Positions 1 to 8,173 of a DNA stretch of 44,007 bases are shown here, piece after piece (the stretch's first letter is position 1; every line of letters begins with the position of its first letter). The stretch is taken from positions 1 through 44,007 of the forward strand of contig JAFRRM010000013.1 in NCBI GenBank assembly GCA_017428105.1, read 5' to 3'. The translations under genes were made by a program, and so were the position numbers. The DNA comes from Lachnospiraceae bacterium. Lineage in GTDB: Bacteria; Bacillota; Clostridia; Lachnospirales; Lachnospiraceae. The notes under the pieces are model-generated. The model did no database searches, had not been told where the DNA came from, and was given only the letters and a program-made list of their open reading frames with translations.

Positions 1-321
1 AACCGCTCTTCCTCCGACAGCATGGCGGTCACGACGGTCAGCATCTCGTACGCATCGGACATCGAATATGTGGAGAAGGTGATCGCGGAGCTGATGCCGA
101 AGATCCGGGAAAAATATCCGGACGTGTTCCTGGCGGATCCGCGGTACCTGGGCATCCAGGAACTGGGCGATTCGGGCGTCGCGCTGAAATTCGTGGGGCA
201 GGTGGATGAGAAGAACGTCTTCTCCGCGCCGCGCATCATGAACCGCGAGATCAAGATCGCATTCGACCGGGCGGGCATCGAGATCCCGTTCACGCAGGTA
301 GTGGTCCACCAGGCCGAATGA
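1..321 (+). CDS. Mechanosensitive ion channel, MscS family (C-terminal fragment)
   Basis: The reading frame is open from base 1, so the gene begins outside the window; only about 106 C-terminal residues are present. The visible part fits the cytoplasmic alpha/beta domain of MscS-type small-conductance channels, which release solutes on hypo-osmotic shock. Visible cues are the strand region VTTVSISYASDIEYVEKVI, the middle segment with IQELGDSGVALKF, and the closing stretch RAGIEIPFTQVVVH, which resembles the usual 'GIEIPFPQ' end of the family. An ATG lies at base 22, but it is internal to the domain and has no ribosome binding site. Pore helices cannot be checked here. A strong terminator follows the stop codon. 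Confidence 0.8.
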   Translation, partial: NRSSSDSMAVTTVSISYASDIEYVEKVIAELMPKIREKYPDVFLADPRYLGIQELGDSGVALKFVGQVDEKNVFSAPRIMNREIKIAFDRAGIEIPFTQVVVHQAE

Positions 322-365
322 CCGCGGAAGGCCGCGGCGGAGCGAGCCCGGCCTCGGCGGCGGAA

Positions 366-400
366 CGAAAAAAGCATCCGGCGGACCGGATGCTTTTTTA
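366..400 (+). terminator. Rho-independent terminator after the MscS-type gene
   Basis: The 9-bp stem AAGCATCCG/CGGATGCTT has a GCGGAC loop, is preceded by an A-run and followed by TTTTTT. The A/T flanks on both sides mean it could act on both strands, serving the channel gene and the convergent alanine dehydrogenase gene. Confidence 0.85.
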
Positions 401-446
401 TTGGGTCTATCCTGCGGAACTGCCTCTGCGGCCCCGCCCTGCGTCA

Positions 447-1562
447 TCAGAACAGCGTATGGATGTCCGTGTACTCGTAGTCCTCGAAGCTGTCCGCCAC
501 GTTCTTGCAGGTCAGCTTGCCCGCATAGGTGTTGATGGCGGAGTAGATGCAGGGGTTCGCCTGGCAGGCCTTCTCCAGGCCCAGGTTCGCGATCTGCAGG
601 CCGTAGCGCAGGGTCGCGTTGGTCAGGGCGATGGTGGAAGTGCGCGGCACGGCGCCGGGCATGTTGCCCACGCAGTAGTGCACCACGCCGTCCACGACGA
701 AGATGGGATCGTCATGCGTGGTGGCATGGGTGGTCTCGCCGCAGCCGCCCTGGTCCACGGCCACGTCCACGAAGACGGCGCCGGGCTTCATTTCCTTGAG
801 GTAGGCTTTCTTGAACAGCTTGGGAGCAGACTTGCCGGGGATCAGCACGGACCCGATCACCAGGTCGGCTTCCTTCACGGCATTCTCGATGTTGGCGTCC
901 GTGGAGACCAGGGTCTGGATGCGGGATCCGAAGATCTCGTCCAGGTACTCCAGACGCTTTAAGTTGATGTCGATGATGGTGACGTTCGCGCCCATGCCGA
1001 CGGCGATCTTGCAGGCGTTGGTGCCCACGGTGCCGGCGCCCAGGATCACGACGTTGGCCTTGGGAGTGCCGGGCACGCCCGCCAGCAGCACGCCTTCGCC
1101 GCCGAAGGTCTTCTCCAGATACTTGACGCCTTCCTGGATGGACAGGCGGCCGGCGATCTGGCTCATGGGGATCAGCAGGGGCAGGGAGCCGTCGCGCTCC
1201 ACGAGGGTCTCATAGGCGACGCCCTTGACCTGGCGCTCCAGCAGGGCGTCGGTCTGTTCCTTGTCGGCGGCCAGATGCAGGTAGGTGAAGAGGATCTGGT
1301 CCTTCTTCATCAGCTTATATTCGGGCTCCAGAGGCTCCTTGACCTTGACGATCATCTCGGACTTGCTCCAGACCTGGCGCGCGGTGGAGAGGATCTGCGC
1401 TCCCGCCGCTTCGTACTGCTCATCCGTAAAACCGGAGCCCAGGCCGGCTCCCTTCTGGATCAGCACTTCATGGCCGGCTCTCACATAAGCCTTGACGTTG
1501 TCCGGGGTCAGACCCACGCGGTTTTCATTGTTCTTGATCTCTTTTACGCATCCGACTTTCAT
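447..1562 (-). CDS. ald: Alanine dehydrogenase
   Basis: NAD-dependent L-alanine dehydrogenase, interconverting L-alanine with pyruvate, ammonia and NADH in the cytosol. The 371-residue length is the usual family length. The N-terminus MKVGCVKEIKNNENRVGLTP carries the Lys/Arg substrate-site region, and the Rossmann segment VVILGAGTVGTNACKIAVGM binds NAD. Later motifs VDVAVDQGGCGETT and HYCVGNMPGAVPRTST are typical of the family. The start is set by AAGGAGG a few bases upstream of the ATG at 1562; a longer reading frame upstream has no ribosome binding site and overlaps the copA terminator. Together with the AGCS symporter (36.9 kb) and NifJ (33.3 kb) it makes alanine oxidation to acetyl-CoA plausible. 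Confidence 0.97.
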   Translation of the reverse strand: MKVGCVKEIKNNENRVGLTPDNVKAYVRAGHEVLIQKGAGLGSGFTDEQYEAAGAQILSTARQVWSKSEMIVKVKEPLEPEYKLMKKDQILFTYLHLAADKEQTDALLERQVKGVAYETLVERDGSLPLLIPMSQIAGRLSIQEGVKYLEKTFGGEGVLLAGVPGTPKANVVILGAGTVGTNACKIAVGMGANVTIIDINLKRLEYLDEIFGSRIQTLVSTDANIENAVKEADLVIGSVLIPGKSAPKLFKKAYLKEMKPGAVFVDVAVDQGGCGETTHATTHDDPIFVVDGVVHYCVGNMPGAVPRTSTIALTNATLRYGLQIANLGLEKACQANPCIYSAINTYAGKLTCKNVADSFEDYEYTDIHTLF

Positions 1563-1641
1563 CAGGCGCCTCCTTGAAAATAATACTGTTTCGGGATAGA
1601 TTTTCGTTCCTCTCCGACCCCTTTGGTTTACCATAGGAAAG

Positions 1642-1671
1642 AAAAAAGGGCAAGGCCTTTCCGCCCTGCCC
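1642..1671 (-). terminator. Rho-independent terminator of csoR-copA
   Basis: Read on the minus strand, GGGCAGGGC pairs with GCCTTGCCC (9 bp with one G-T pair, loop GGAAAG) and is followed by TTTTTTC. It lies between the copA stop and the ald start, so ald should be transcribed separately from the copper operon. Confidence 0.85.
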
Positions 1672-1693
1672 TCAAAGGATTTGCTTTTGTTAA

Positions 1694-1903
1694 TCAAAAG
1701 ACGGCTTTCACCTTATAATCCTGTGCTTCGACGGCGTTTTTCAGCACTTCATCAGGGACGGCTTCGGTCAGTTCCACCACCGCGGTCCCTTTTTCATGGC
1801 TGGGGACGGCTTCCTTCACGCCGGGCAGAGCCTCCAGGGCTTTTTTGACGCGGGCTTCACAGTGCATGCACATCATGCCTTCGATCTCAAGGGTCTTGGT
1901 CAT
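1694..1903 (-). CDS. copZ: Possible separately translated CopZ-like copper chaperone (in-frame with the copA 3' end)
   Basis: The last 69 codons of copA form a complete heavy-metal-associated domain starting [20 protein letters not shown], the size and shape of free CopZ chaperones. Directly upstream, inside the linker coding sequence, lies AGGAGG, 8 bases before an ATG in the same frame (1903-1901). This strong initiation signal would let ribosomes make a free copper chaperone from the copA message as well as the fused form. Known comparison: E. coli copA yields a free metal-binding domain by programmed frameshifting, although from its 5' end. Internal initiation here is inferred; it may be only a relic of a former separate copZ whose upstream stop was lost. 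Confidence 0.5.
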   Translation of the reverse strand: MTKTLEIEGMMCMHCEARVKKALEALPGVKEAVPSHEKGTAVVELTEAVPDEVLKNAVEAQDYKVKAVF

Positions 1904-4363
1904 TGCGGGTTCCTCCTGTTGTTCGGGTTTTGTATTTGGTGTTGCGGGTCGTGTATACCGATCCTCCGTGGCCTGCGTTTTCTGCGCATCCACGGTTTTC
2001 GCGTTCAGTCGTTCCGCCGGGTCCTCCTGCGGTGCGGCGGGGGCCGGGCGGCCGGTCTCTTTGGCCTTATCCGGGTACAGGCGCACCCGGTTCAGACGCA
2101 GGGCGTTCATGCAGACCGTGAAGCTGGAGAGGCTCATGGCGGCCGCGCCGTAAACGGGCTTGAGTTCGATCCCCAGAAGGCCCATGGCCAAAGGGATGCA
2201 GATCAGGTTGTAGATGAAGGCCCAAAAGAGGTTTTCGTGGATGTTGCGGATGGTGGCGCGGCCGAGTCTGACCGCGGCGGCGGCGTCCATCAGCGAGTTC
2301 TTCATCAGGACGATGTCGGCCGCGTCCAGGGCGACGTCGGTGCCGGCGCCGATGGCCAGGCCCACGTCCGCACGCACGAGGGCGGGAGCGTCGTTGATGC
2401 CGTCGCCCACCATCGCGGTCTTCCCCTGCTCCGATAGGGCGCGGATCACCTCTTCCTTGCCCTGGGGCAGCACGCCGGCCGCCACGTCCTTCACGCCGGC
2501 TTTCGCGGCAACGGCGCGGGCGGTCTTTTCGTTGTCTCCGGTCAGCATCACGGTCTTAAGGCCCAGTTCGTCCATATAGGCGACGGCGGCGAGGGAGTCC
2601 TCCTTGAGGGCGTCCGCGACGGCGATGATCCCGAGGAACTCATCGTCCCGCGCGAACAGCAGCGGGGTCTGCCCCTGCTCCGAAAGGGAGGCGGCCTGCT
2701 CGGAGGCGGACGCGGGGAGGGAGAGTTCGGCGGTCATGTATTTGAGACTGCCGCCGCGGAGGGTGCGGGCGGCGGAGCGGGCGGGATCAGCCGGACGCGT
2801 CGGTTCGGTCAGGCGCGCGGTCAGGCCGTTGCCGGGCAGGGCCAGGAAATCCGTGACTTCCGGCGCGGGGACGCCGTCCTCCGCGGCCTTCTTCATCACC
2901 GCTTTCGCCAGCGGGTGTTCGCTCTTTGCTTCCAGGGCGGCGGCGAGGCGCAGAAGTTCTTCCGCGGGGATGCCCGGCGCGGGGTACAAGCCCGTCACTT
3001 CCGGCTCTCCTTTGGTCAGCGTGCCGGTCTTGTCCATGGCGAGGATCTGCGTGCGGCCCACGCCTTCCAGCGCGGCGGCCGTCTTGAACAGGATGCCGTT
3101 TTTGGCGCCGACGCCGCTGCCCGCCATGATCGCCACCGGCGTGGCCAGTCCCAGCGCGCAGGGGCAGCTGATGACCAGCACGGAAATGCCGCGCGCGACC
3201 GCGAACGTGAGATCGCGGCCGGCGATCAGCCAGCCCGCCATGGTCAGCAGCGCGAGGCCGATGACCGTCGGGACGAAAATGCCGGACACTTTGTCCGCGA
3301 TGCGTCCGAGCGGCGCTTTCGTGGCCGCCGCGTCGGAGACCATCTGAATGATCTGCGACAGCGTCGTGTCCTTCCCCACGCGGGTCGCGCGGCAGACCAG
3401 ATAGCCCGCGCCGTTGACGGTCGCGGCGGAGACCGGGTCGCCCGCCTGCTTGTCCACGGGGATGCTTTCCCCGGTCAGGGCGGCTTCGTTCACAGCGCCG
3501 GTCCCGGATTCCACAACGCCGTCCACCGGGATGCTCTCGCCGGGTCTGACCGCGAACAGGTCGCCCGCCCGCACCGCTTCGATGTCCACAGTAACTTCCC
3601 TGCCGTCGCGCAGCAGCGTGGCGGTCTGAGGCGCCAGCTCCATCAGGCCCCGCAGGGCGTCCGTGGTGCGGCCCTTGGACAGGGATTCGAGCAGTTTGCC
3701 GACCGTGATCAGCGTGGGGATCATCGCCGCGGTCTCAAAATACAGGTTCATGCCGAGGCGCATGACCTCCGCGTGATCCATTCTGCCCTGCGCCAGCGCC
3801 ATCAGCAGCAGCTCCGCCAGCGAATAGGCGAACGCCGTGCCGGAGCCCAGCGCCACCAGGGTGTCCATGTTCGGCGCGCGGTGCAGCAGCGAGGCGAGGC
3901 CGCTGCGGAAAAACCTGCCGTTGATGGCCATGACGAGGAGCGCCAGGCACATCTGGAAGATCCCCATGAAGACCATGTTGTCAAAAGCCTTCGGGGCCGG
4001 GAAGCCGGCCATCATATGGCCCATTGAAAAATACATCAGGACGAGCAGCACCGCGACGGACGCGATCAGCCGCTTTTTCAGCTTCGGCGTCTCCGTGTCC
4101 TCCAGCGCCGCGCGGGTCTGCTGCAGGCGCGCCTGATAGGAATCGCCGCCTTCCGACGGCGCCCCGAGCAGCGACGCGCCGTAGCCCGCCGCTTCCACGG
4201 CGCGGACGACGGCTTCCGGGGAGGCGGTGCCTTCCACCGCCATCGAATTGGTCAGCAGACTGACGCTGCACTCCGTGACGCCTTCCACGCCGGACACCGC
4301 CTTTTCCACCCGGGCGCTGCAGGCGGCGCAGCTCATGCCCGTGACAGTATACCGATCCGTCAT
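1694..4363 (-). CDS. copA: Copper-translocating P-type ATPase with N- and C-terminal HMA domains
   Basis: P1B-type ATPase of 889 residues that exports Cu(I) across the cytoplasmic membrane. In order: an N-terminal heavy-metal-associated domain with GMSCAAC (Cys12, Cys15); membrane helices; the actuator motif LTGES; the metal-site helix [13 protein letters not shown] (CPC); the phosphorylation motif [22 protein letters not shown] (the HP motif of P1B pumps); and [12 protein letters not shown]. After the last helices comes a polar linker of about 70 residues and then a second HMA domain from residue 821 with GMMCMHC (Cys832, Cys835). A C-terminal HMA domain is unusual, because CopA HMA domains normally sit at the N-terminus; this one looks like a fused CopZ chaperone. 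The start ATG overlaps the csoR stop (ATGA), so the two are translationally coupled. Confidence 0.96.
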   Translation of the reverse strand: MTDRYTVTGMSCAACSARVEKAVSGVEGVTECSVSLLTNSMAVEGTASPEAVVRAVEAAGYGASLLGAPSEGGDSYQARLQQTRAALEDTETPKLKKRLIASVAVLLVLMYFSMGHMMAGFPAPKAFDNMVFMGIFQMCLALLVMAINGRFFRSGLASLLHRAPNMDTLVALGSGTAFAYSLAELLLMALAQGRMDHAEVMRLGMNLYFETAAMIPTLITVGKLLESLSKGRTTDALRGLMELAPQTATLLRDGREVTVDIEAVRAGDLFAVRPGESIPVDGVVESGTGAVNEAALTGESIPVDKQAGDPVSAATVNGAGYLVCRATRVGKDTTLSQIIQMVSDAAATKAPLGRIADKVSGIFVPTVIGLALLTMAGWLIAGRDLTFAVARGISVLVISCPCALGLATPVAIMAGSGVGAKNGILFKTAAALEGVGRTQILAMDKTGTLTKGEPEVTGLYPAPGIPAEELLRLAAALEAKSEHPLAKAVMKKAAEDGVPAPEVTDFLALPGNGLTARLTEPTRPADPARSAARTLRGGSLKYMTAELSLPASASEQAASLSEQGQTPLLFARDDEFLGIIAVADALKEDSLAAVAYMDELGLKTVMLTGDNEKTARAVAAKAGVKDVAAGVLPQGKEEVIRALSEQGKTAMVGDGINDAPALVRADVGLAIGAGTDVALDAADIVLMKNSLMDAAAAVRLGRATIRNIHENLFWAFIYNLICIPLAMGLLGIELKPVYGAAAMSLSSFTVCMNALRLNRVRLYPDKAKETGRPAPAAPQEDPAERLNAKTVDAQKTQATEDRYTRPATPNTKPEQQEEPAMTKTLEIEGMMCMHCEARVKKALEALPGVKEAVPSHEKGTAVVELTEAVPDEVLKNAVEAQDYKVKAVF

Positions 4364-4656
4364 CTCATCACCTTCTTCAGGGTCTCCACCAGCTCGTCGA
4401 CCGTCTCCGTCCTGTCCGCGCGGATGTCCTCCACGACGCAGCTCCGGATGTGCTCCGCCAGCAGTTCCTTATTGAAACTGTTCAGCGCCTGCGTCACCGC
4501 CGACACCTGGATCAGGATGTCCGGACAATACGCATCCTGCTCCAGCATGTTCTGCAGCCCGCGCACCTGCCCCTCGATCCTCTTCAGCCGGTTCATCAGA
4601 TTCCTTTTTTCCTCTTCTCCCCGCAACTTTTTCGTATGACAACAGGTATTATCCAT
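4360..4656 (-). CDS. csoR: CsoR-family copper-sensing repressor
   Basis: Small all-helical repressor (98 residues, usual length) of the CsoR/RcnR family. It releases DNA when Cu(I) binds and so induces the copper efflux pump. The DUF156 signature [19 protein letters not shown] is present. The Cu ligands Cys-His-Cys are all there: the Cys in DAYCPDIL, and the His and Cys in [11 protein letters not shown]. The start was placed at [10 protein letters not shown] (4656) because a longer frame would run through its own promoter. Its stop overlaps the copA start by ATGA. Two palindromes in the upstream promoter are the expected autoregulatory sites. CsoR rather than RcnR or FrmR is favoured by the ligands and by copA. 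Confidence 0.94.
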   Translation of the reverse strand: MDNTCCHTKKLRGEEEKRNLMNRLKRIEGQVRGLQNMLEQDAYCPDILIQVSAVTQALNSFNKELLAEHIRSCVVEDIRADRTETVDELVETLKKVMR

Positions 4657-4685
4657 GAAACCATCCCTCTTCTCTCTCACCTCCG

Positions 4686-4743
4686 GATACCGCCCCGGGG
4701 TATCTTCCGCCCCTACTATATACCCCGGGCCGGTATTTGTCAA
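4686..4743 (-). promoter_or_regulatory. csoR-copA promoter with two CsoR-type palindromic operators
   Basis: On the minus strand, TTGACA (4738-4743) and TATAGT (4715-4720) are separated by exactly 17 bases, a near-consensus housekeeping promoter. The spacer contains ATACC-N7-GGTAT (4720-4736). A second dyad, GATAC-N9-GTATC (4686-4704), lies just downstream of the -10. Both match the GC-centred dyads flanked by ATACC/GGTAT reported for CsoR operators. Occupancy would cover the RNA polymerase site, giving copper-inducible expression. Confidence 0.85.
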
Positions 4744-4750
4744 GCGAAAA

Positions 4751-4810
4751 CCTGACAGGGGGACGGTTCCTTTGTCAGGTTTTCTGACAGGGGGACGGTT
4801 CCTTTGTCAG
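4751..4810 (+). repeat. REP-like palindromic repeats, two tandem copies
   Basis: Two near-identical 27-29 bp units (4751-4779 and 4784-4810) have the layout CTGACA-GGGGGACGGTTCCT-TTGTCAG, with ends that pair (CTGACA/TGTCAG). A degenerate third hairpin starting CTGACAG follows at about 4818-4846. The same unit recurs at 19071-19097 and 30249-30307, and a variant flanks the transposase gene at 39.8 kb. Confidence 0.85.
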
Positions 4811-4883
4811 ATTCTTTCTGACAGAGGCCCATGGGCACCGTCAGGCGGCAAAACAGCCGCGGACTCCATCGGGTCTCAGACCT

Positions 4884-4912
4884 TTGACTTCCGAAGAGAG
4901 ATGGGATATAAT
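4884..4912 (+). promoter_or_regulatory. Sigma-70-type promoter of the sugar transferase gene
   Basis: TTGACT (4884-4889) and TATAAT (4907-4912) are separated by 17 bases. It lies 25 bases upstream of the chosen ATG at 4938 and argues against the longer reading frame that would begin inside the -35 box. Confidence 0.8.
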
Positions 4913-4937
4913 GAGGCGGCACTGCGGAGAGGAAGAG

Positions 4938-6497
4938 ATGAAAAAACTGCCGGAACTGAAGATCGGAAAATGGCGGATGAAGCGGCCGCCCCTGCTGCTG
5001 GCGGCAGCGTTTGCGCTGAGCGCGCTGTTTCTGCTGGTGGGGAGCAAAAGTTCGCCGCTGTATCCGATGAACGACAATGTGGACCTGAACGTGTACATGA
5101 CGGTCGGCCGCGAGATGCTGCGGGGGCAGGTGCCCTACCGCGATCTGTTCGAGCAGAAAGGGCCGCTGCTGTTCATGCTGCACGCATTCCTGGCCGTCTT
5201 TTTCAGGCAGGGGTATTTCGGCGTTTACCTGACGGAAACAGTCTGCTTCGGCCTGTTTTTGTATTACAGCGCAAAGCTCTGCGGGCTGTATGTGAAGAAC
5301 CGGCTGGCGCCGTATCTGGTGATGGTGTTCCTGGGCGTCGCGCTGCCGCTGGCGCCGTCGTTCGTGAATACCGGGTCGCTGGAGGAGATCTACCTGTTCG
5401 TTTTCCCGCTGTCCGCTTATTATCTGCTGCGAGCCATCCGCGAGGACCGGCCTCTCACGTTCCGCGAAGACCTCGTCATCGGCCTGCTGGCCGGCTTCGG
5501 GTTCTGGAGCAAGTATACGTTCTGCGGCTTTTTTGCGGGACTGGCGCCGGCCGTCATCATCTGGTACGGCAGCCGCGGCTGGTGGACCCGCATCCTGCGC
5601 ACGGCCGGTGAAATGCTGGCCGGCCTGGTCCTGATCTCCGTGCCCGTGTTCCTGTATTTCGGTCTGCATGGTGCGCTGGGCGATCTGTTCCAGGTCTATT
5701 TCACGGACAATATGACGCTCTACGCCAAGGCGGACGATAAATCCGCAGTCGGGCGCATCCTCTCCGCCCTGGAAAAGACCTATAAAAGGAACCTGACCGC
5801 CTACGGCTGGCTCGTCTGGCCGGGCGCCGCCTTCCTGCTCGCCGGGCTGCGGCGGCACTGGCGCGAAAGCCTGACCGTGCTGCTCTGCTTCACGGGGATC
5901 GCGGTCACCACGTATGTCAGCAGTCCCGGCTACGCGTATTACGGCCTGACGCTGGCGCCTTTCGCCGCGGCCGGGCTCATCGGCATCGCCCGGCTGGCCG
6001 AATGGCTGCTCGCCCTCGCAGGCGTCACGGTCCCCGACCGTCCGTCGCTCCCCCGGCAGGCCGGGCTGCTGCTGGGCCTTGCCGCCCTGCTCCTGGCCGG
6101 CGGCGGCATGCTCGCCATCGGCCTGTTCTCGCCCGGCGCGTATCTGATGAAGTACAAAAAAGCCGATCTGCCCCAGTATCAGTTTGCGGAGATCATCCGC
6201 GAAACGCCGGACGCCACCCTGCTCAATTACTGGTTCCTGGACGGCGGCTTCTACTACACCGCCGGCGCCCATCCGGTCAACCGTTTCTTCTGCTTCTTCA
6301 ACATGAATCCGCCCGAGCTCAGGCCCGAGCAGGAATCCGTGATCCTGAACGCCAAAGCGGACTATGTGGTCACGCGGCGCGATCCGCTGCCGGCACGATT
6401 GATAAAAGACGGGCAGTACGAGCTGGTGCAGACCGCCAATTTCTTCTTCTCGTACCGATATTACGATTACTATCTGTACAAAAAAACGGGGCCGTGA
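4938..6497 (+). CDS. Polytopic membrane glycosyltransferase (PMT/GT39-like superfamily)
   Basis: A 519-residue integral membrane protein with many hydrophobic helices. After the first helix (LLLAAAFALSALFLLVG) comes an extracellular loop with NDNVDLNVYMTVGREMLRG and VPYRDLFEQKGPLLFM. Acidic residues at this position, followed by an 'R-D-LFEQKGP' motif, are typical of lipid-phosphate-sugar-dependent transferases of the PMT/ArnT/RgtA-like superfamily. The C-terminal soluble part (about 60 residues) ends RYYDYYLYKKTGP. The start is supported by GGAGAGGAAG before the ATG and by the promoter at 4884-4912. The GT2 protein at 17.9 kb, of the polyprenyl-phosphate sugar synthase type, would be a natural donor-making partner. 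The last 13 codons and stop are repeated at 17779-17820. Acceptor and sugar are unknown. Confidence 0.8.
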   Translation: MKKLPELKIGKWRMKRPPLLLAAAFALSALFLLVGSKSSPLYPMNDNVDLNVYMTVGREMLRGQVPYRDLFEQKGPLLFMLHAFLAVFFRQGYFGVYLTETVCFGLFLYYSAKLCGLYVKNRLAPYLVMVFLGVALPLAPSFVNTGSLEEIYLFVFPLSAYYLLRAIREDRPLTFREDLVIGLLAGFGFWSKYTFCGFFAGLAPAVIIWYGSRGWWTRILRTAGEMLAGLVLISVPVFLYFGLHGALGDLFQVYFTDNMTLYAKADDKSAVGRILSALEKTYKRNLTAYGWLVWPGAAFLLAGLRRHWRESLTVLLCFTGIAVTTYVSSPGYAYYGLTLAPFAAAGLIGIARLAEWLLALAGVTVPDRPSLPRQAGLLLGLAALLLAGGGMLAIGLFSPGAYLMKYKKADLPQYQFAEIIRETPDATLLNYWFLDGGFYYTAGAHPVNRFFCFFNMNPPELRPEQESVILNAKADYVVTRRDPLPARLIKDGQYELVQTANFFFSYRYYDYYLYKKTGP

Positions 6498-6545
6498 CGG
6501 TCCCTTGGCTCCGGAAAGCAAAAAGGGAGACAGCTGTCCGTCTCC
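6454..6545 (+). repeat. Left copy of the duplicated transferase 3' end and terminator
   Basis: This segment (the last codons, the stop, and a hairpin beginning GGGAGACAGC) is repeated in direct orientation at 17777-17871. The last 13 codons differ by six bases, all synonymous third positions. The stop and following bases (TGACGGTCCCTTG) match, and similarity ends inside the terminator stem. In the left copy the stem is imperfect and its T-run is missing. The two copies bracket the AT-rich catabolic block. Confidence 0.85.
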
Positions 6546-6570
6546 ACATCGCAAGTATTCTACGGTCCGA

Positions 6571-7440
6571 TTATTGCTCCTGTGCCAGGATCTGAAGCAG
6601 ACGCTCCTCTTCCCCCTGTTTCATATGGTAGCTTTGATCAGAAGTCGGATATAATCCCGATTTAACTTCGTCTGCAAAGCATGAAACGCTTTCAAGAATC
6701 ACATGACGAAGATCTGCATAGTGCTTTGCAAATTTCGGAGTCCTCTCATAAAACCCCAGCATGTCATACCAGTTAATCATAGGACTGTCACTGTATGGCC
6801 CGCATCCTGTTCCCAGTATCGGTACGGACGATCGTTCATATATGATTTTTGCGACCTCCTCCGGCACCGCTTCCAGCACGATGGCTATGCACCCGGCTTT
6901 TTCCAACGCATCAACGATCTTGATCAGGCTGACTGCCGCTTCCGCACTCCGCCCCTGCGTCTTGTATCCGCCCTGTACGATAGCACTTTGCGGGGTAAGA
7001 CCGGTATGTCCGATAACCGGTATACTGGCCTTTACGCAGGCCTCAATCACAGGCACCAGTTCCAGTCCGCCCTCCATTTTGACGCAGTCCATGTCGGCTT
7101 CAATAAGATAGCGTGATGCGTTTTTTACGGCTTCTTCCACGGATGTCTGGTATGTCATGTACGGCATATCTCCCATAATATAGCAATGAGGTGCGCCGCG
7201 CCGCACAGCTTTGGCATGCTCAATCATAATATCTAAAGTTGCCTTGATTGTGCTGTTCTCTCCCAGCATAACCGTCGCGAGCGAATCACCAACGTTAATG
7301 ATTTCAATCCCGGCCTCTTCGGCCAGCACCGCCATGGGATAATCATACAATGCCGTTCGGGGCATTTTAATCCCGTTGGCTTTGTTGGCGTAAATGGTTT
7401 CCAGTGTAATCTTTTTCTTTAAACTAGTATCCTGGTTCAT
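6571..7440 (-). CDS. PanB-like ketopantoate hydroxymethyltransferase family protein
   Basis: A TIM-barrel protein of 289 residues in the 3-methyl-2-oxobutanoate hydroxymethyltransferase (PanB) family, which transfers a hydroxymethyl group between methylene-tetrahydrofolate and a 2-oxo acid. Family cues are INVGDSLATVMLG, MGDMPYMTY, VKMEGG, VIGHTGLTPQS and VLEAVPEEVAK; the Glu in the last matches the catalytic-base position. The usual 'DGQVLV..D.LG' region is altered to YSDSPMINWYDMLG, and no panC or panD is nearby. It is last in a run of minus-strand catabolic genes, so a degradative or altered role, perhaps the reverse aldol reaction on a branched hydroxymethyl acid, is as likely as pantothenate synthesis. 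Confidence 0.8.
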   Translation of the reverse strand: MNQDTSLKKKITLETIYANKANGIKMPRTALYDYPMAVLAEEAGIEIINVGDSLATVMLGENSTIKATLDIMIEHAKAVRRGAPHCYIMGDMPYMTYQTSVEEAVKNASRYLIEADMDCVKMEGGLELVPVIEACVKASIPVIGHTGLTPQSAIVQGGYKTQGRSAEAAVSLIKIVDALEKAGCIAIVLEAVPEEVAKIIYERSSVPILGTGCGPYSDSPMINWYDMLGFYERTPKFAKHYADLRHVILESVSCFADEVKSGLYPTSDQSYHMKQGEEERLLQILAQEQ

Positions 7441-7450
7441 TTCTTCTCCT

Positions 7451-8083
7451 TCATCGGATAAAACTCATTATACGTCGTTGGGGCGTGTCCGGACACGGGT
7501 GCACCGGAAACGCTTCTTCACGTATTCGCAAAGCCCATACCATGTTTTCGGCCAAAATAGTAAGGCTGTCATTTCCTTCGATGTCTTCCCTGGCTTCTCC
7601 CGGATCTCTTCCATGAATGATCGTCCAGTAACTTCCTGTGGCAATTAACATTTCAGAATAACTCAAGTAACGCATTAGATTATCATAAGCGGCGCTGCCT
7701 CCGGAGCGACGAACAGCTACAACTGCTGCTCCAATTTTGCCGCGGAGTTTTCTGTCACGGGAAAGAATATAGAAAGCCCGATCAAGGAAACACTTCATAG
7801 GGCTGGCAATTCCCGCAAAATAGACAGGACTGCCCAAAATAATGCCGTCCGCATCTTCTAGTTTACGGATCCATAGATTAAGATCGTCACCCGTTATGGC
7901 ACACATGCCTGTTTTTGCACAGGCTCTGCAACCGGAGCAAGGAGAAATCAGCGCACTCCCGACCTGAAGGATCTCTGTTTCGATTCCATGGTTTTCAAGT
8001 ACAGACGATACCACCTTCAAGGCATAGGCTGTGTTTCCGTTTACGTTTGGGCTTCCGTTGCATGCAATTACTTTCAAACGCAT
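7451..8083 (-). CDS. NADPH-dependent FMN reductase / iron-sulfur flavoprotein-like
   Basis: A flavodoxin-fold protein of about 210 residues. The N-terminal FMN phosphate loop is ACNGSPNVNGNT and a second FMN-contact motif is GSPVYFAG. Between them the Cys cluster PCSGCRACAKTGMC resembles the compact cysteine motif of archaeal and clostridial iron-sulfur flavoproteins, so it may carry a 4Fe-4S centre besides FMN. It lies 10 bases upstream of the PanB-like gene. The start is uncertain: AGAGGG directly abuts the ATG at 8083, whereas the TTG two codons later (8077) has proper spacing and would give LKVIACNGSPN as the N-terminus. Its partner in the pathway is not evident; a role as electron carrier or reductase is inferred. 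Confidence 0.8.
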   Translation of the reverse strand: MRLKVIACNGSPNVNGNTAYALKVVSSVLENHGIETEILQVGSALISPCSGCRACAKTGMCAITGDDLNLWIRKLEDADGIILGSPVYFAGIASPMKCFLDRAFYILSRDRKLRGKIGAAVVAVRRSGGSAAYDNLMRYLSYSEMLIATGSYWTIIHGRDPGEAREDIEGNDSLTILAENMVWALRIREEAFPVHPCPDTPQRRIMSFIR

Positions 8084-8097
8084 CCCTCTTTCTATAA

Positions 8098-8135
8098 TCT
8101 CCCGGCATTATTCCAAGAAGGATAATACCGGGAGA
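8098..8135. other. Intercistronic hairpin
   Basis: A 14-bp stem with one mismatch (TCTCCCGGCATTAT with ATAATACCGGGAGA, loop about 10 bases) lies between the flavoprotein and dehydrogenase genes. No T-run follows on the minus strand, so mRNA processing or partial attenuation is more likely than termination. Confidence 0.6.
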
Positions 8136-8173
8136 CACAACAAAACCAGTCAAGGACAATTTACTGAACCACG

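Noticed and set aside
4740..6554. 604-residue open frame antisense to the PMT-like transferase
   Set aside because: Gln/Arg/His-rich low-complexity translation with no domain, no ribosome binding site, running through REP repeats. The plus-strand gene has a promoter, RBS and family motifs.
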